NCBI RefSeq assembly: GCF_045679555.1
Contig: NC_092122.1
Coordinates: forward strand, 11,753,043-11,817,042
Reading direction: 5' to 3'
Origin: Salvelinus alpinus
Lineage: Eukaryota > Chordata > Actinopteri > Salmoniformes > Salmonidae
Length of the DNA stretch: 64,000 bases
Shown here: positions 1 to 12,065 of the stretch, in pieces
How the letters are laid out: each line of letters opens with the position of its first letter
Numbering within the stretch: the first letter of the stretch is position 1
Position numbers and translations under genes: made by a program
Notes under the pieces: model-generated
The model's database searches: none
What the model was told of the DNA's origin: nothing
Seen by the model: only the letters and a program-made list of their open reading frames with translations

Positions 1-870
1 GGAGGAGCAGTATTACAGTCCAGCATTCTGCTGGCCAGGCAGGTGACGGGAGGAGGAGCAGTATTACAGTCCAGCATTCTGCTGGCCAGGCAGGTGGCAG
101 GAGGAGCAGTATTACAGTCCAGCATTCTGCTGGCCAGGCAGGTGACGGGAGGAGGAGCAGTATTACAGTCCAGCATTCTGCTGGCCAGGCAGGTGGCAGG
201 AGGAGCAGTATTACAGTCCAGCATTCTGCTGGCCAGGCAGGTGGCAGGAGGAGCAGTATTACAGTCCAGCATTCTGCTGGCCAGGCAGGTGACGGGAGGA
301 GGAGCAGTATTACAGTCCAGCATTCTGCTGGCCAGGCAGGTGGCAGGAGGAGCAGTATTACAGTCCAGCATTCTGCTGGCCAGGCAGGTGGCAGGAGGAG
401 CAGTATTACAGTCCAGCATTCTGCTGGCCAGGCAGGTGGCAGGAGGAGCAGTATTACAGTCCAACATTCTGCTGGCCAGGCAGGTGGCAGGAAGAGCAGT
501 ATTACAGTCCAGCATTCTGCTGGCCAGGCAGGTGGCAGGAGGAGCAGTATTACAGTCCAGCATTCTGCTGGCCAGGCAGGTGGCAGGAGGAGCAGTATTA
601 CAGTCCAACATTCTGCTGGCCAGGCAGGTGGCAGGAGGAGCAGTATTACAGTCCAGCATTCTGCTGGCCAGGCAGGTGACGGGAGGAGGAGCAGTATTAC
701 AGTCCAGCATTCTGCTGGCCAGGCAGGTGGCAGGAGGAGCTAGGAGCATTACTACAGTCCAGCATTCTGGCCAGGCAGGTGGCAGGAGGAGCTAGGAGCA
801 TTACTACAGTCCAGCATTCTGCTGGCCAGGCAGGTGGCAGGAGGAGCTAGGGGCATTACTACAGTCCAGC
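1..870. repeat. 48/51-bp minisatellite array
   Basis: Roughly 18 head-to-tail units of 48 bp, some 51 bp because of an extra GAC/GGA triplet, run from the left edge to about 870. The last three units are more diverged (GCTAGGAGCATTACTAC instead of GCAGTATTAC). Each unit holds a core reading CAGTCCAGCATTCTGCTGG. Both unit lengths are multiples of three, so one frame stays open for 250 codons and encodes a 16/17-residue repeat. There is no splice or promoter context and no recognised domain, so I treat it as non-coding satellite. The array continues off the left edge. Confidence 0.93.
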
Positions 871-1007
871 ATGCCTGCCCATGCTCACTAGGGTTGTGTT
901 CAGTAGCGAGCAAGTTACGCTCTGAACTTGTCCGATAAGAACACCGATATTTGTTTTCCGTTGCACAACGTTTTGCTACACTGTGTCCCACCGATCACCA
1001 CCCAGCC

Positions 1008-1205
1008 TGCTGCGGCAGGTAGGAGCGTAGGGCCAGTAACCAAAAGGTTGCTGGATCGAATCCCCGAGCTGACAAGGTAAAAATCTGACGCTGAGCAAGG
1101 CAGTTAACCCACTGTTCCCCGGGTGTTGATGACGTGGATGTTGATTAAGGCAGCCCCCTGCACCTCTCTGATTCAGAGGGGTTGGTTAAATGCAGAAGAC
1201 ACATT
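1008..1205 (+). mobile_element. tRNA-headed SINE
   Basis: The 5' part looks like a tRNA gene: an A-box-like stretch near 1012-1030, then GGTTGCTGGATCGAATCC (B box) near 1046-1063. A body typical of salmonid SINEs follows (GAGCTGACAAGGTAAAAATC, then AAGGCAGTTAACCCACTGTTCC) and a tail around 1205-1245 containing ATTCAGTTGTACAACTGACT. It is a retroposon and not a functional tRNA gene. The exact ends and target duplication are not resolved. The 870-1007 stretch between the minisatellite and this SINE also resembles dispersed repeat DNA but I cannot name it. Confidence 0.75.
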
Positions 1206-1249
1206 TCAGTTGAATGCATTCAGTTGTACAACTGACTAGGTTTCCCCCT

Positions 1250-1990
1250 TCCCCATACTGCTGTACTGTGCTGGAACTGAGATGGGTCCATAGGGATTAT
1301 AACCAGTCTGTTGCAGCCTGCTGCTCCAGTGCCAAGCTGCAGTCTTCTTCCCTCTCAGCCACTCTGCTCTGGTCAGCAGCGCTGGCATCTTACTATCTCT
1401 GTAATGAATTCTGCATGAAGGATGTTCCTCTTCACACTCCCTCTCTTCTTCCCTCTCCATCTCCCTCTCATCTTAAAACGGTCATGTTTGTAACTGCTAG
1501 GAGAGAGCCGCTCGCTCAATTATTCAAATGATGTGCCAGCAGCTTAAAAAAAGGAAGATTTGTTTTTGCTGTAGTGTAACGCATCAAGTTGTGTCAACTA
1601 TTGGTGCGGTGTGTGTGTTAGCGCGGCTTCCAACATTGCATGCTGGGTTGTCAGAGGGGTAGAGGTAGAGTTCAGACCCCCCCCCCCCCCTCACGTTAAA
1701 CCGCAGGTAGCCGGTTAGCATCTGCCCACCGATATCAAAGCCATTTTAGCATCTAGTCTAATTATTTGCCCTATAAGCACCTAGAGGGAAATGCTAGGCT
1801 ACATATGACCTCCGGTTTATTCTGTAATGTTGGCCTCACAGGAGAATGTACCCATGTGGTGGACGGAGCTGTGTCTGTAAGAGCAACATATTAGATAAGA
1901 TAGCAAATGGCACTCAGCACTGCTTCTGTTTCTCTCTCTGTCTCAGGGCTCCTTTACAAAATAAAATCTGAACCAGTATTCAATTATTTT
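1250..1990. other. Stretch with no gene recognised
   Basis: No exon, RNA gene or clear mobile element is visible. It holds a poly-C run (1677-1690). The open frames here are short and have no homology I recognise. Confidence 0.5.
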
Positions 1991-3056
1991 CTGTCCAAGG
2001 TGGCTTAGCAGTTCAGACGTCTTTTTCTGTTCCGTATTGTCGTGTCCTGTATATATATATATTTACACCTTTCTTCGCATATCTTTTATTTATTTTATTA
2101 TCCAAGAACTCAACTACAAAAGCTTTCCTGCAAAAGCTTTCCTGCAACCCGCTTCACCAATTACAAAAAGTATTATTTACCTCAATCTGAAAATCCATCG
2201 TGGAAGCTAGCCAGGGGCTAATTCAGAAGCTAGCCTGAAAGCTAACCAGAAGCTACTCCGATAGCTAGCCAGAAGCTAATCTGTAGCTGCCCCGAAATTA
2301 GCCGGTTTGCTGGCTAGCGTTGGTGTTTCAGCTGCCCACGTTTAGTGGTCATCAGCTATTCCTTTAGCTCGATAATCTACCGGCACTTTTGTGCAACGCG
2401 ACTCGGACCGGAGCATTCCGGGACTTTTTTTCTCTCAGTTTCCCCGGATTCCAGCCGCAGGCTCTGGACACTTGCACCTTGATTTCGCAGCTAGCTAGCT
2501 GCAAACCGTGTGACTATTGGCTTACGTCGACCCCGGAGCAAACTCAAATCATTCTGGAGCTAGCCAGCTGAGGAGTTCCATCACCATCCGGACCCGTTTC
2601 TTTTGTTGCTGCTGCAGATACGGAACCCCACCGGGCCTTCACGACTGACTGCCGCGACTGACTGCCGACGTTATCTGCCCGAGGGATTTATCCAACTGGC
2701 ACCTCCGTCCCGACGTTACCTGAACGCTCATCTGAGGCCCGCTAATCGTTAGCTGTCTTATCGGCTGCTATCTGAACAAGTATATCGGACAACTATTATT
2801 ATTATTATTATTTATTTATTTTATTTTTTTCCTTGGGTCACTATATCTATTTTGCCAATTTGGATTGATCCCCTCTACCACACGGAACCCCACTACACGG
2901 AACCCCACTAACCTACCGACGGAAACGCACGAGGTATCTACAAACAGACCTCCATCCTATGCTGCTACCGATAGCCATATACCCGGCCAGCTGTCTGGAT
3001 CGCCACGACCCCAACCAACCTCTACTCACTGGACCCTTATTGATCACTCGATTAGC

Positions 3057-6000
3057 ATGCCTCTCCTTAATGTAAATATGCCTTGTCCATTGCTGTTCTG
3101 GTTAGTGTTTATTGGCTTATTTCACTGTAGAGATTCTAGCCCTGCTCTCTATACCATATCCAACCTCTCAGTTCCACCACCCACATATGCGATGACATCA
3201 CCTGGTTTCAATGATGTTTCTAGAGACAATATCTCTCTCATCATCACTCAATACCTAGGTTTACCTCCACTGTATTCACATCCTACCATACCTTTGTCTG
3301 TACATTATTCCTTTAAACTATTTTATCGCCCCCAGAAACTTCCTTTTACTCTCTGCTCTAGTAGCTCTAGGCGACCAATTCTCATAGCTTTTAGCCGTAC
3401 CCTTATCCTACTCCTCCTCTGTTCCTCTGGTGATGTAGAGGTGAATCCAGGCCCTGCAGTACCTGGCTCCACTCCTATTCCCCAGGCGCTCTCTTTTGAT
3501 GACTTCTGTAACCGTAATAGCCTTGGCTTCATGCATGTTAACATTAGAAGCCTCCTCCCTAAGTTTGTTTTGTTCACTGCTTTAGCACACTCTGCCAACC
3601 CGGATGTTTTAGCCGTGTCTGAATCCTGGCTTAGAAAGACCACCAAAAATTCAGACATTTTCATCCCCAATTACAAGATTTTCAGACAAGATAGAACGGC
3701 CAAAGGGGGCGGTGTTGCAATCTACTGCAAAGACTGCCTGCAGAGTTCTGTTATACTATCCAGGTCTGTTCCCAAACAATTTGAACTTCTACTTTTAAAA
3801 ATCCACCTCTCTAAAAACAAGTCTCTCACCGTTGCCGCCTGCTATAGACCACCCTCTGCCCCCAGCTGTGCTCTGGACACTATATGTGAACTGATTGCCC
3901 CCCATCTATCTTCAGAGCTCGTGCTGCTAGGCGACCTAAATTTGAACATGCTCAACACCCCAGCCACCCTACAATCTAAGCTTGATGCCCTCAATCTCAC
4001 ACAAATTATCAATGAACCTACCAGGTACCACCCCAATTCCGTAAACACGGGTACCCTCATAGATATCATCCTAACAAACTTGCCCTCCAAATACACCTCT
4101 GCTGTTTTCAACCAAGATCTCAGCGATCACTGCCTCATTGCCTGCATCCGTAATGGGTCAGCGGTCAAACGACCTCCACTCATCACTGTCAAACGCTCCC
4201 TGAAACACTTCAGCGAGCAGGCCTTTCTAATCGACCTGGCCGGGGTATCCTGGAAGGATATTGATCTCATCCCGTCAGTAGAGGATGCCTGGTCATTTTT
4301 TTAAAATGCCTTCCTCACCATCTTGAATAAGCATGCCCCATTCAAGAAATTTAGAACCAGGAACAGATATAGCCCTTGGTTCTCTCCTGACCTGACTGCC
4401 CTTAACCAACAGAAAAACATCCTATGGCGTTCTGCATTAGCATCGAACAGCCCCTGTGATATGCAACTTTTCAGGGAAGCCAGAAACCAATATACACAGG
4501 CAGTTAGAACAGCCAAGGCTAGCTTTTTCAAGCAGAAATTTGCTTCCTGCAACACAAATTCAAAAAAGTTCTGGGACACCGTAAAGTCCATGGAGAATAA
4601 GAACACCTCCTCCCAGCTTCCAACCGCTCTGAAGATAGGAAACACTGTCACCACCGACAAATCCACTATAATTGAGAATTTCAATAAGCATTTTTCTACG
4701 GCTGGCCATGCTTTCCACCTGGCTACCCCTACCCCGGACAACAGCACTGCCCTCCCCTCTGCTACTCGCCCAAGCCTTCCCCATTTCTCTTTCTCCCAAA
4801 TACAGTCAGCTGATGTTCTAAATGAGCTGCAAAATCTGGACCCTTACAAATCAGCCGGGCTAGATAATCTGGACCCTTTCTTTCTAAAACTATCTGCTGA
4901 AATTGTTGCCACCCCTATTACTAGCCTCTTCAACCTCTCTTTCGTGTCGTCTGAGATCCCCAAAGATTGGAAAGCAGCTGCGGTTATCCCCCTCTTCAAA
5001 GGGGGGGACACCCTTGACCCTAACTGCTACAGACCTATATCTATCCTACCCTGCCTTTCTAAGGTCTTCGAAAGCCAAGTCAACAAACAGATTACCGACC
5101 ATTTCGAATCCCACCACACCTTCTCCGCTATGCAATCTGGTTTCAGAGCTGGTCATGGGTGCACCTCAGCCATGCTCAAGGTCATAAACGATATCGTAAC
5201 CGCCATCGATAGGAAACAATACTGTGCAGCCGTATTCATTGACCTGGCCAAGGCTTTTGACTCTGTCAATCACCACATCCTCATTGGCAGACTCGACAGC
5301 CTTGGTTTCTCTAATGATTGCCTCGCCTGGTTCACCAACTACTTCTCTGATCGAGTTCAGTGTGTCAAATCGGAGGGTCTGTTGTCCGGGCCTCTGGCAG
5401 TCTCTATGGGGGTGCCACAGGGTTCAATTCTTGGACCGACTCTCTTCTCTGTTTACATCAATGATGTCGCTCTTGCTGCTGGTGATTCTCTGATCCACCT
5501 CTACGCAGACGACACTATTCTGTATACTTCTGGCCCTTCTTTCGACACTGTGTTAACAACCCTCCAGGCGAGCTTCAATGCCATACAACTCTCCTTCCGT
5601 GGCCTCCAACTGCTCTTAAATACAAGTAAAACCAAATGCATGCTCTTCAACCGATCGCTGCCTGCTCCTGCCCGCCTGTCCAACATCACTACTTTGGACG
5701 GCTCTGACTTAGAATATGTGGACAACTACAAATACCTAGGTGTCTGGTTAGACTGTAAACTCTCCTTCCAGACTCACATCAAACATCTCCAATCCAAAGT
5801 CAAATCTAGAATTGGCTTCCTATTCCGCAACAAAGCATCCTTTACTCATGCTGCCAAACATACCCTTGTAAAACTGACCATCCTACCAATCCTCGACTTC
5901 GGTGATGTCATTTACAAAATAGCCTCCAAAACCCTACTCAATAAATTGGATGCAGTCTATCACAGTGCCATCCGTTTTGTCACCAAAGCCCCATATACTA

Positions 6001-6347
6001 CCCACCACTGCGACCTGTACACTCTCGTTGGCTGGCCCTCGCTTCATACTCGTCGCCAAACCCACTGGTTCCAGGTCATCTACAAGACCCTGCTAGGTAA
6101 AGTCCCCCCTTATCTCAGCTCGCTGGTCACCATAGCAGCACCTACCTGTAGCACGCGCTCCAGCAGGTATATCTCTCTAGTCACCCCCAAAACCAATTCT
6201 TCCTTTGGACGCCTCTCCTTCCAGTTCTCTGCTGCCAATGACTGGAACGAACTACAAAAATCTCTGAAACTGGAAACACCTATCTCCCTCACTAGCTTTA
6301 AGCACCAGCTGTCAGAGCAGCTCATAGATTACTGCACCTGTACATAA
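3057..6347 (+). pseudogene. LINE endonuclease-reverse transcriptase frame, one in-frame stop
   Basis: The first in-frame ATG is at 3057; the frame is open upstream without an ATG from about 2865. A hydrophobic N-terminal stretch comes first, then a 2A-like GDVEVNPGP (3429-3455). The endonuclease starts near 3519 (HVNIRSLLPK; AVSESWL; LLGDLNLN; SDHCLI). A single TAA (4302-4304) interrupts the frame, which then resumes in the same phase to the stop at 6345-6347. The RT motifs are intact: FIDLAKAFDSVNH, GVPQGSILGP and the catalytic YADD at 5502-5513. The C-terminal region is typical of this LINE group. No frameshift is seen, so the copy is young apart from the nonsense codon. Known role: nicks the target DNA and copies LINE RNA at the nick. 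Confidence 0.88.
3429..3455 (+). other. 2A-like ribosome-skipping motif
   Basis: The in-frame codons read GDVEVNPGP, preceded by a leucine-rich stretch (LILLLLCSS). This fits the 2A consensus D-V/I-E-x-N-P-G-P. In known cases the bond between G and P is not formed, which yields two products from one frame. It sits between the N-terminal segment and the endonuclease, the position reported for 2A-like sequences in other animal non-LTR elements. Activity here is inferred from the motif only. Confidence 0.75.
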
Positions 6348-6815
6348 CCCATCTACAATTTAGCCCAAACAACTACCTCTTTACCTACTGTATTTATTTA
6401 TTAATTTATTTTGCTCCTTTGCACCCCATTATTTCTGTCTCTACTTTGCACTTTCTTCCACTGCAAACCAACCATTCCAGTGTTTTTTTTAGTTTTTATT
6501 TTACTTGCTGTGTTGTACTCACTTCGCCTCCATGGCCTTTTATATTTTTATTTATTTATACATATATTTGTTTGCCTTCACCTCCCTTATCTCACCTCAC
6601 TTGCTCACATTGTACATAGACTTATTTCTTTTCACTGTATTATGGACTATATGTTTGTTTTACTCCATGTGTAACTATGTGTTGTTGTATGTGTCGAACT
6701 GCTTTGCTTTATCTTGGCCAGGTCGCAATTGTAAATGAGAACGTGTTCTCAATTTGCCTACCTGGTTAAATAAAGGTTAAATAAAATAAAATAAATAAAT
6801 AAAAAAAAAATAAAA

Positions 6816-7478
<663 letters not shown>

Positions 7479-7650
7479 GTACTAGTCACACACTGCACTT
7501 GTCAAGCTGTCATTACTCATAGCAGATGATTTCATCGTCCGTAGTGTGGTGTGGGGACACAAGTGGCTTGTGTGACAGAGATAGACAGAGTGAGAGATGG
7601 CGTCAGGCTCCGCCCAAAGGAACAATGAGACTGTGCGTGTCACTCATCGT

Positions 7651-7690
<40 letters not shown>

Positions 7691-7742
7691 CTCTCTCTCT
7701 CTCTGTGTCTGTTTCTCTCTCTCTCTGTCTCTCTCTCTGTGT
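7651..7742. repeat. (CT)n microsatellite, interrupted
   Basis: CT dinucleotides with occasional GT/GC interruptions. It is polypyrimidine-rich and of non-coding simple-repeat type. Confidence 0.93.
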
Positions 7743-8417
7743 CCCCGTCTTTACTGTTGTTAACCCACACCAAGGCTTTCGTCCAGAGTGTCTCTAAGTG
7801 ATAATCAGAATAGGTGGATGAAGACTGTATGGGCTCTTTAGTTGCTCATAAAGTTGTTCTGTGTGGATGTCATGTATTTAGATGAACAGTGTGGTTGTAC
7901 TCTACACTGCTGCTGATTGATTGCTGATTGAATGTTGATTAGCTGTCCTTTGGGGAGAGAGTATTGATCCTAACTGTGAAGTGATGCTTTAGTCCCTCTA
8001 TGCCTGGTGTCAGATTTCACAAAGCTTAGACGACAGTTTTACAGTAGCATACGGAAAGCACCAGTAGATCAGGGAAAGTATGATTTTTATAAAGGTTTTT
8101 AATTAAACACTCCAGCGAAGATGTGTATGCATAGATTGACACTTCTGTTATTTGACACCTTCAGCTGTGAACCTCACACACTGTACGCAACACACACACA
8201 CACCTAACAGAACAGAGACAGCTCGGATCCCCTTGTCACTGGAGTGCAGGACAGATTTAAATCTCTTGTTTTATATTCGCATGAAAGTTTAGTATGGGGG
8301 AGTTTGTATGACACTCCTCTCTGTTTTCATCTTGCTATGTGGTGCCAGAGATCGCCCACACAAACAGTTGCCAACGTGCTTGGCAGATTTTTATATACAA
8401 TTCTGGAGAGGGAGAAC

Positions 8418-9108
8418 TGTACAACAGTCGGGAGAGAGAGAGAGGTGTACAACAGTCGAGAGAGAGAGAGAGAGGTGTACAACAGTCGAGAGAGAGAGGT
8501 GTACAACAGTCGAGAGAGAGAGGTGTACAACAGTCGAGAGAGAGAGGTGTACAACAGTCGAGAGAGAGGTGTACAACAGTCGCGAGAGAGAGAGGTGTAC
8601 AACAGTCGAGAGAGAGAGAGAGGTGTACAACAGTCGAGAGAGAGAGAGGTGTACAACAGTCGAGAGAGAGAGAGGTGTACAACAGTCGAGAGAGAGAGAG
8701 AGGTGTACAACAGTCGAGAGAGAGAGAGGTGTACAACAGTCGAGAGAGAGAGAGAGGTGTACAACAGCCGGAGAGAGAGAGGGAGGTGTACAACAGTCGA
8801 GAGAGAGAGAGAGGTGTACAACAGTCGAGAGAGAGAGAGGTGTACAACAGTCGAGAGAGAGAGAGAGAGGTGTACAACAGTCGAGAGAGAGAGAGAGAGA
8901 GGTGTACAAGTCGGGAGAGAGAGAGAGGTGTACAACAGTCGAGAGAGAGAGAGGTGTACAACAGTCGAGAGAGAGAGAGAGGTGTACAACAGTCGAGAGA
9001 GAGATGTACAACAGTCGGGAGAGAGAGAGAGAGAGTGTACAACAGTCGGGAGAGAGAGGTGTACAACAGTCGGGAGAGAGAGAGAGCACGCGCTGTACAA
9101 CAGTCGAG
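8418..9108. repeat. GTGTACAACAGTCG-(AG)n variable minisatellite
   Basis: About 26 units. Each has a fixed core, GTGTACAACAGTCG, and a variable (AG)n spacer, giving unit lengths of roughly 22 to 34 bp. One unit has AGCCG in place of AGTCG and one has lost the internal ACA. All six frames stay largely open, so several long but meaningless open frames overlap here. It is a compound micro/minisatellite that grows by core duplication plus AG slippage. Confidence 0.95.
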
Positions 9109-9109
9109 A

Positions 9110-10240
9110 TTGAGGTGAAGGGTCAACTTCTCACACGAGATGACAATATCCTGCTGCTCTTAACAAATACAGAGAGGGCAAGAGTGAAGGCGAGATGCGT
9201 TTCATAACATTAATTTGAAATGAATTTACTCTGTCCTTATTTTGAAGAGGATTCACTGGAATGTGCTCAATAGCTCTCAAGCCATGTTACTGACAGCATG
9301 GTAGCAGTGGACGTGTCCCTTCTCAGAAAGTATCCAGTGTGTGAGAACATTCCCAGAAAGAACGCCAGAACCTCCAAGCCTGCCTGCCTGCCCTGCAGGA
9401 TGACCTCGATGCTTTAAAATGCCATTTCAGCCACATCAGCCATTCCCTTACTGGGCGTTGGCCTGGGTCGTTTGTGTGTGCCAGGGTAGATACATACTGT
9501 AGCGATCGAGGGAGGAGATGGAAACCATTTTCTTACTTCCTCTCCTTTTCTCCCTCCCTCTTCTCTCCCCGGCTGTCCTGCAATATGCCTGATCAACATG
9601 ATCGTTCCGGGTATACGACTCGCCACAGGGGTTGAAAATGAGTCTCGTTAATGAAGGCTGTTTCTCAAAAACGCTTGGCTCTCCCTTGATTTCGGATCTC
9701 CCTCTCCTTGTGTCCCACCCACTGTCTTCCTCATCTCTCTCTTTCCCTCCCTCTCTCTTATTTGCGACTTCTCTCCCTCCCTCTCTTCTCTGATGTATTG
9801 AATAGGGGCTGTTGTTGTGTGTGTGTGTTTGGGTGTGGAATGTCGTGAGTGGGATAGCTGTGACTTGATGTTGAAGTCAGTGTCCCTCGTTCTCCCTCTC
9901 ATTCTCTCCTTCTCTAATCTCTTTGTAAAGTAAACAAACGGCTGCATTGTGACAAGAGGCCCTCAAACTCGACCACTCTGATCTCCCGTCTGCTGCTCAG
10001 AAGAGTGTATCGATACAAGCCACCATTTGTCTGTCTCTCTGGTTCCTCTCATTGGTACGTGGACTGTTGTCATGCGAAGTAGTTGCCGTGGCAGAGTCGG
10101 TGGTTCTGGGATGGGTTGTTTGTCTAGCCCGGGCTGTCACTAATGCGGACTAAATCTCTCAGTAGACTGGAGGATCCAACAGAGAGCGTGAAGAGAGGTA
10201 AGACCTGATGTCACTGAGGCAACTGACTTCAGGCAAAAAA
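9110..10240. other. Stretch with no gene recognised
   Basis: Mostly unique-looking sequence with CT-rich patches near 9530-9790. No splice-supported exon, RNA gene or mobile-element end could be identified. Confidence 0.5.
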
Positions 10241-10440
10241 TACTGCTTTGGTTTTTTGCCACCTTACTAGGACAAACTGCTGGTGTTCAAGAACAGCTAT
10301 TGCTTCTGTCAGATTGAATTCTGTTGAAAAATGTAACTTAAATGATAGTTCTAATGGTGTTGCACAGTTTACAATTGAGATTCAGGTACTCGGAGACATG
10401 AAAGTTCATATGGTATTTATAACCTGTCTGTCAACGTAGA

Positions 10441-12065
10441 TTGAGGGTCAACTACTCTGTGGGTAGACATGTCTTCATGGTGTACATTTGCAAATACTGT
10501 GCCAAATCATATGTGAAGAATGCAACAAAGACGCAGAATCATCTGGCCAAGTGCATAAACTTCGCTCAGCGCTCACAACAAGCAACCTCTGACAAAAGTC
10601 CCTCTACTTCTATTCGAGGTGAAAATGATGAATCAGACACCTTATCGATAGCAACAGCTCATGGTCCTCCTGGAATCATAAGTTATTTTGACTCAATGGA
10701 GGAACGTAGTCAGAGAAATGATGATGAATGTCTTGCTTGAGCTGTGTATGCAACTGGTTCACCTCTGATGCTCACAGGCAATGTGTATTGGAAGAGATTT
10801 CTGAATGTTCTTCGCCCAGCATACACCCCTTCACCCAGACATGCTTTATCGACTCATTTGCTGGATGCAGAGTTCAGAGTTCAAGTGAAGGTCAAGCAAA
10901 TCATAGAGAAAGCAGGCTATATTGCAGTCATCTCTGATGGGTGGTCGAATGTTTGTGGGCAAGGAATAATTAACTACATCATCTCCACCCCTCAATCAGT
11001 ATTCTAGAAGAGCACAGCCACAAGGGTCAACACATTGCAGATGAGCTGAAGGCAGTCATCACACCCATTGGCTGTGCTGCTCATGCATTGAATCTGCTCC
11101 TCAAGGACATCATGACACTGAAAACAATGGATACACTCTACAAGAGAGCCAAGGAAATGGTTAGGCATGTGAAGGGTCATCAAGTTATAGCAGCAATCTA
11201 CCTCGCCAAGCAAAGTGAGAAGAATAAGATCACCACATTGAAGCTGCCCAGCAACACCCGTTGGGGTGACGTTGTCATCATGTTTGACAGTCTCCTGGAG
11301 GGGACGGAGTCTCTCCAAGAAATGGCCATATCACAGTCTGCCGAAATGGACAGCCTCATCAAGAGGATCCTCCTGGATTATGTATTTTGGTTGAGAGTGG
11401 TAAGCATCCTGAAACTCCTGAAACCTATAGCAGTAGCCATTGCATGAATTGAGGGAGACAGTGCCATCCTGTCTGATGTAAGAGAACCATTCCGTACTGC
11501 CCTGCCCACTTCACTGTTGCTCCAAGCAGAGGAAACTGCAGTTCTGAAATACATAAAAAAACGTGAAGACTTCTGCCTGAAGTCCATACACGCCACAGCG
11601 TACATGTTGGACCCCAAGTATACTGGCAAGAGCATCCTGTCTGGTGCAGAGATCAACAAGGCCTATGATGTCATCACTAACGTGTCTCACCACCTTGGCC
11701 TGGATGAGGGCAAGGTTCTTGGCAGTCTGGCGAAGTACACTTCCAAGCAAGGGCTTTGGGATGGAGATGCAATATGGCAGTCGTGCCAACATATCTCATC
11801 AGCCACCTGATGGAAAATACTTTGTTGATCTGAGGCTCTTTCCCCTGTTGCCTCCGTCATCCTCCAAATCCCACCAACATCAGCTGCCTCAGAGCGCAAC
11901 TGGTCCTTGTTTGGGAACACAAACACCAGAGCACACAACAGGCTGACCAATACAAGGGTTGAAAAATTGGTGGCCATCCGGGAAGATTTGAAGCTTTTTG
12001 AGCCTGACAACGAGCCATCCTCAACAAGGTTGGAAAGTGACAGTGAAGATGAGGCCTCAGTCTGA
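10441..12065 (+). pseudogene. hAT-family (ZBED-like) transposase relic
   Basis: The frame starts with a BED-type zinc finger (10474-10560; CKYC and HLAKC). A DDE/RNase H-like region follows (AVISDGWSN near 10921; NTRWGD near 11253). It ends in the hAT C-terminal dimerisation block (SAASERNWSLF near 11880-11912; NRLTNTRVEKLVAIREDL to about 11995). It is broken by an in-frame TGA at 10738-10740, a frame change near 11000, a second TGA at 11445-11447 and another break near 11810. The element's 3' terminus is probably at 12510 (TTGTGCAACCCTA just before it). The matching 5' terminal repeat was not found, so the copy is probably 5'-truncated. It cannot code for a working transposase. Confidence 0.87.

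Larger units (their letters stand above)
2000..6815 (+). mobile_element. Nearly full-length non-LTR retrotransposon (LINE) with 2A-like motif
   Basis: The 5' leader (about 2000-2860) contains many short AGCTAGCC/AGAAGCTA repeats. It is followed by an endonuclease-reverse transcriptase frame (3057-6347), a T-rich 3' UTR, and a tail at about 6715-6815 with GTTAAATAAAGGTTAAATAAAAT followed by an A-rich tract. The apurinic-type endonuclease before the RT and the short-repeat tail put it in the Jockey/CR1/L2/Rex group of LINEs. The exact clade needs a phylogeny. The tail strongly resembles the 3' end of the SINE at 53283-53475. The 5' boundary is approximate. Confidence 0.85.

Noticed and set aside
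1008..1065. Possible tRNA gene
   Set aside because: A and B boxes are present but the sequence continues as a SINE body and does not fold as a mature tRNA; the same applies at 53283, 55950 and 14740.
8244..9207. Several overlapping 230-300 codon open frames on both strands
   Set aside because: All follow the GTGTACAACAGTCG-(AG)n array, open in every frame.
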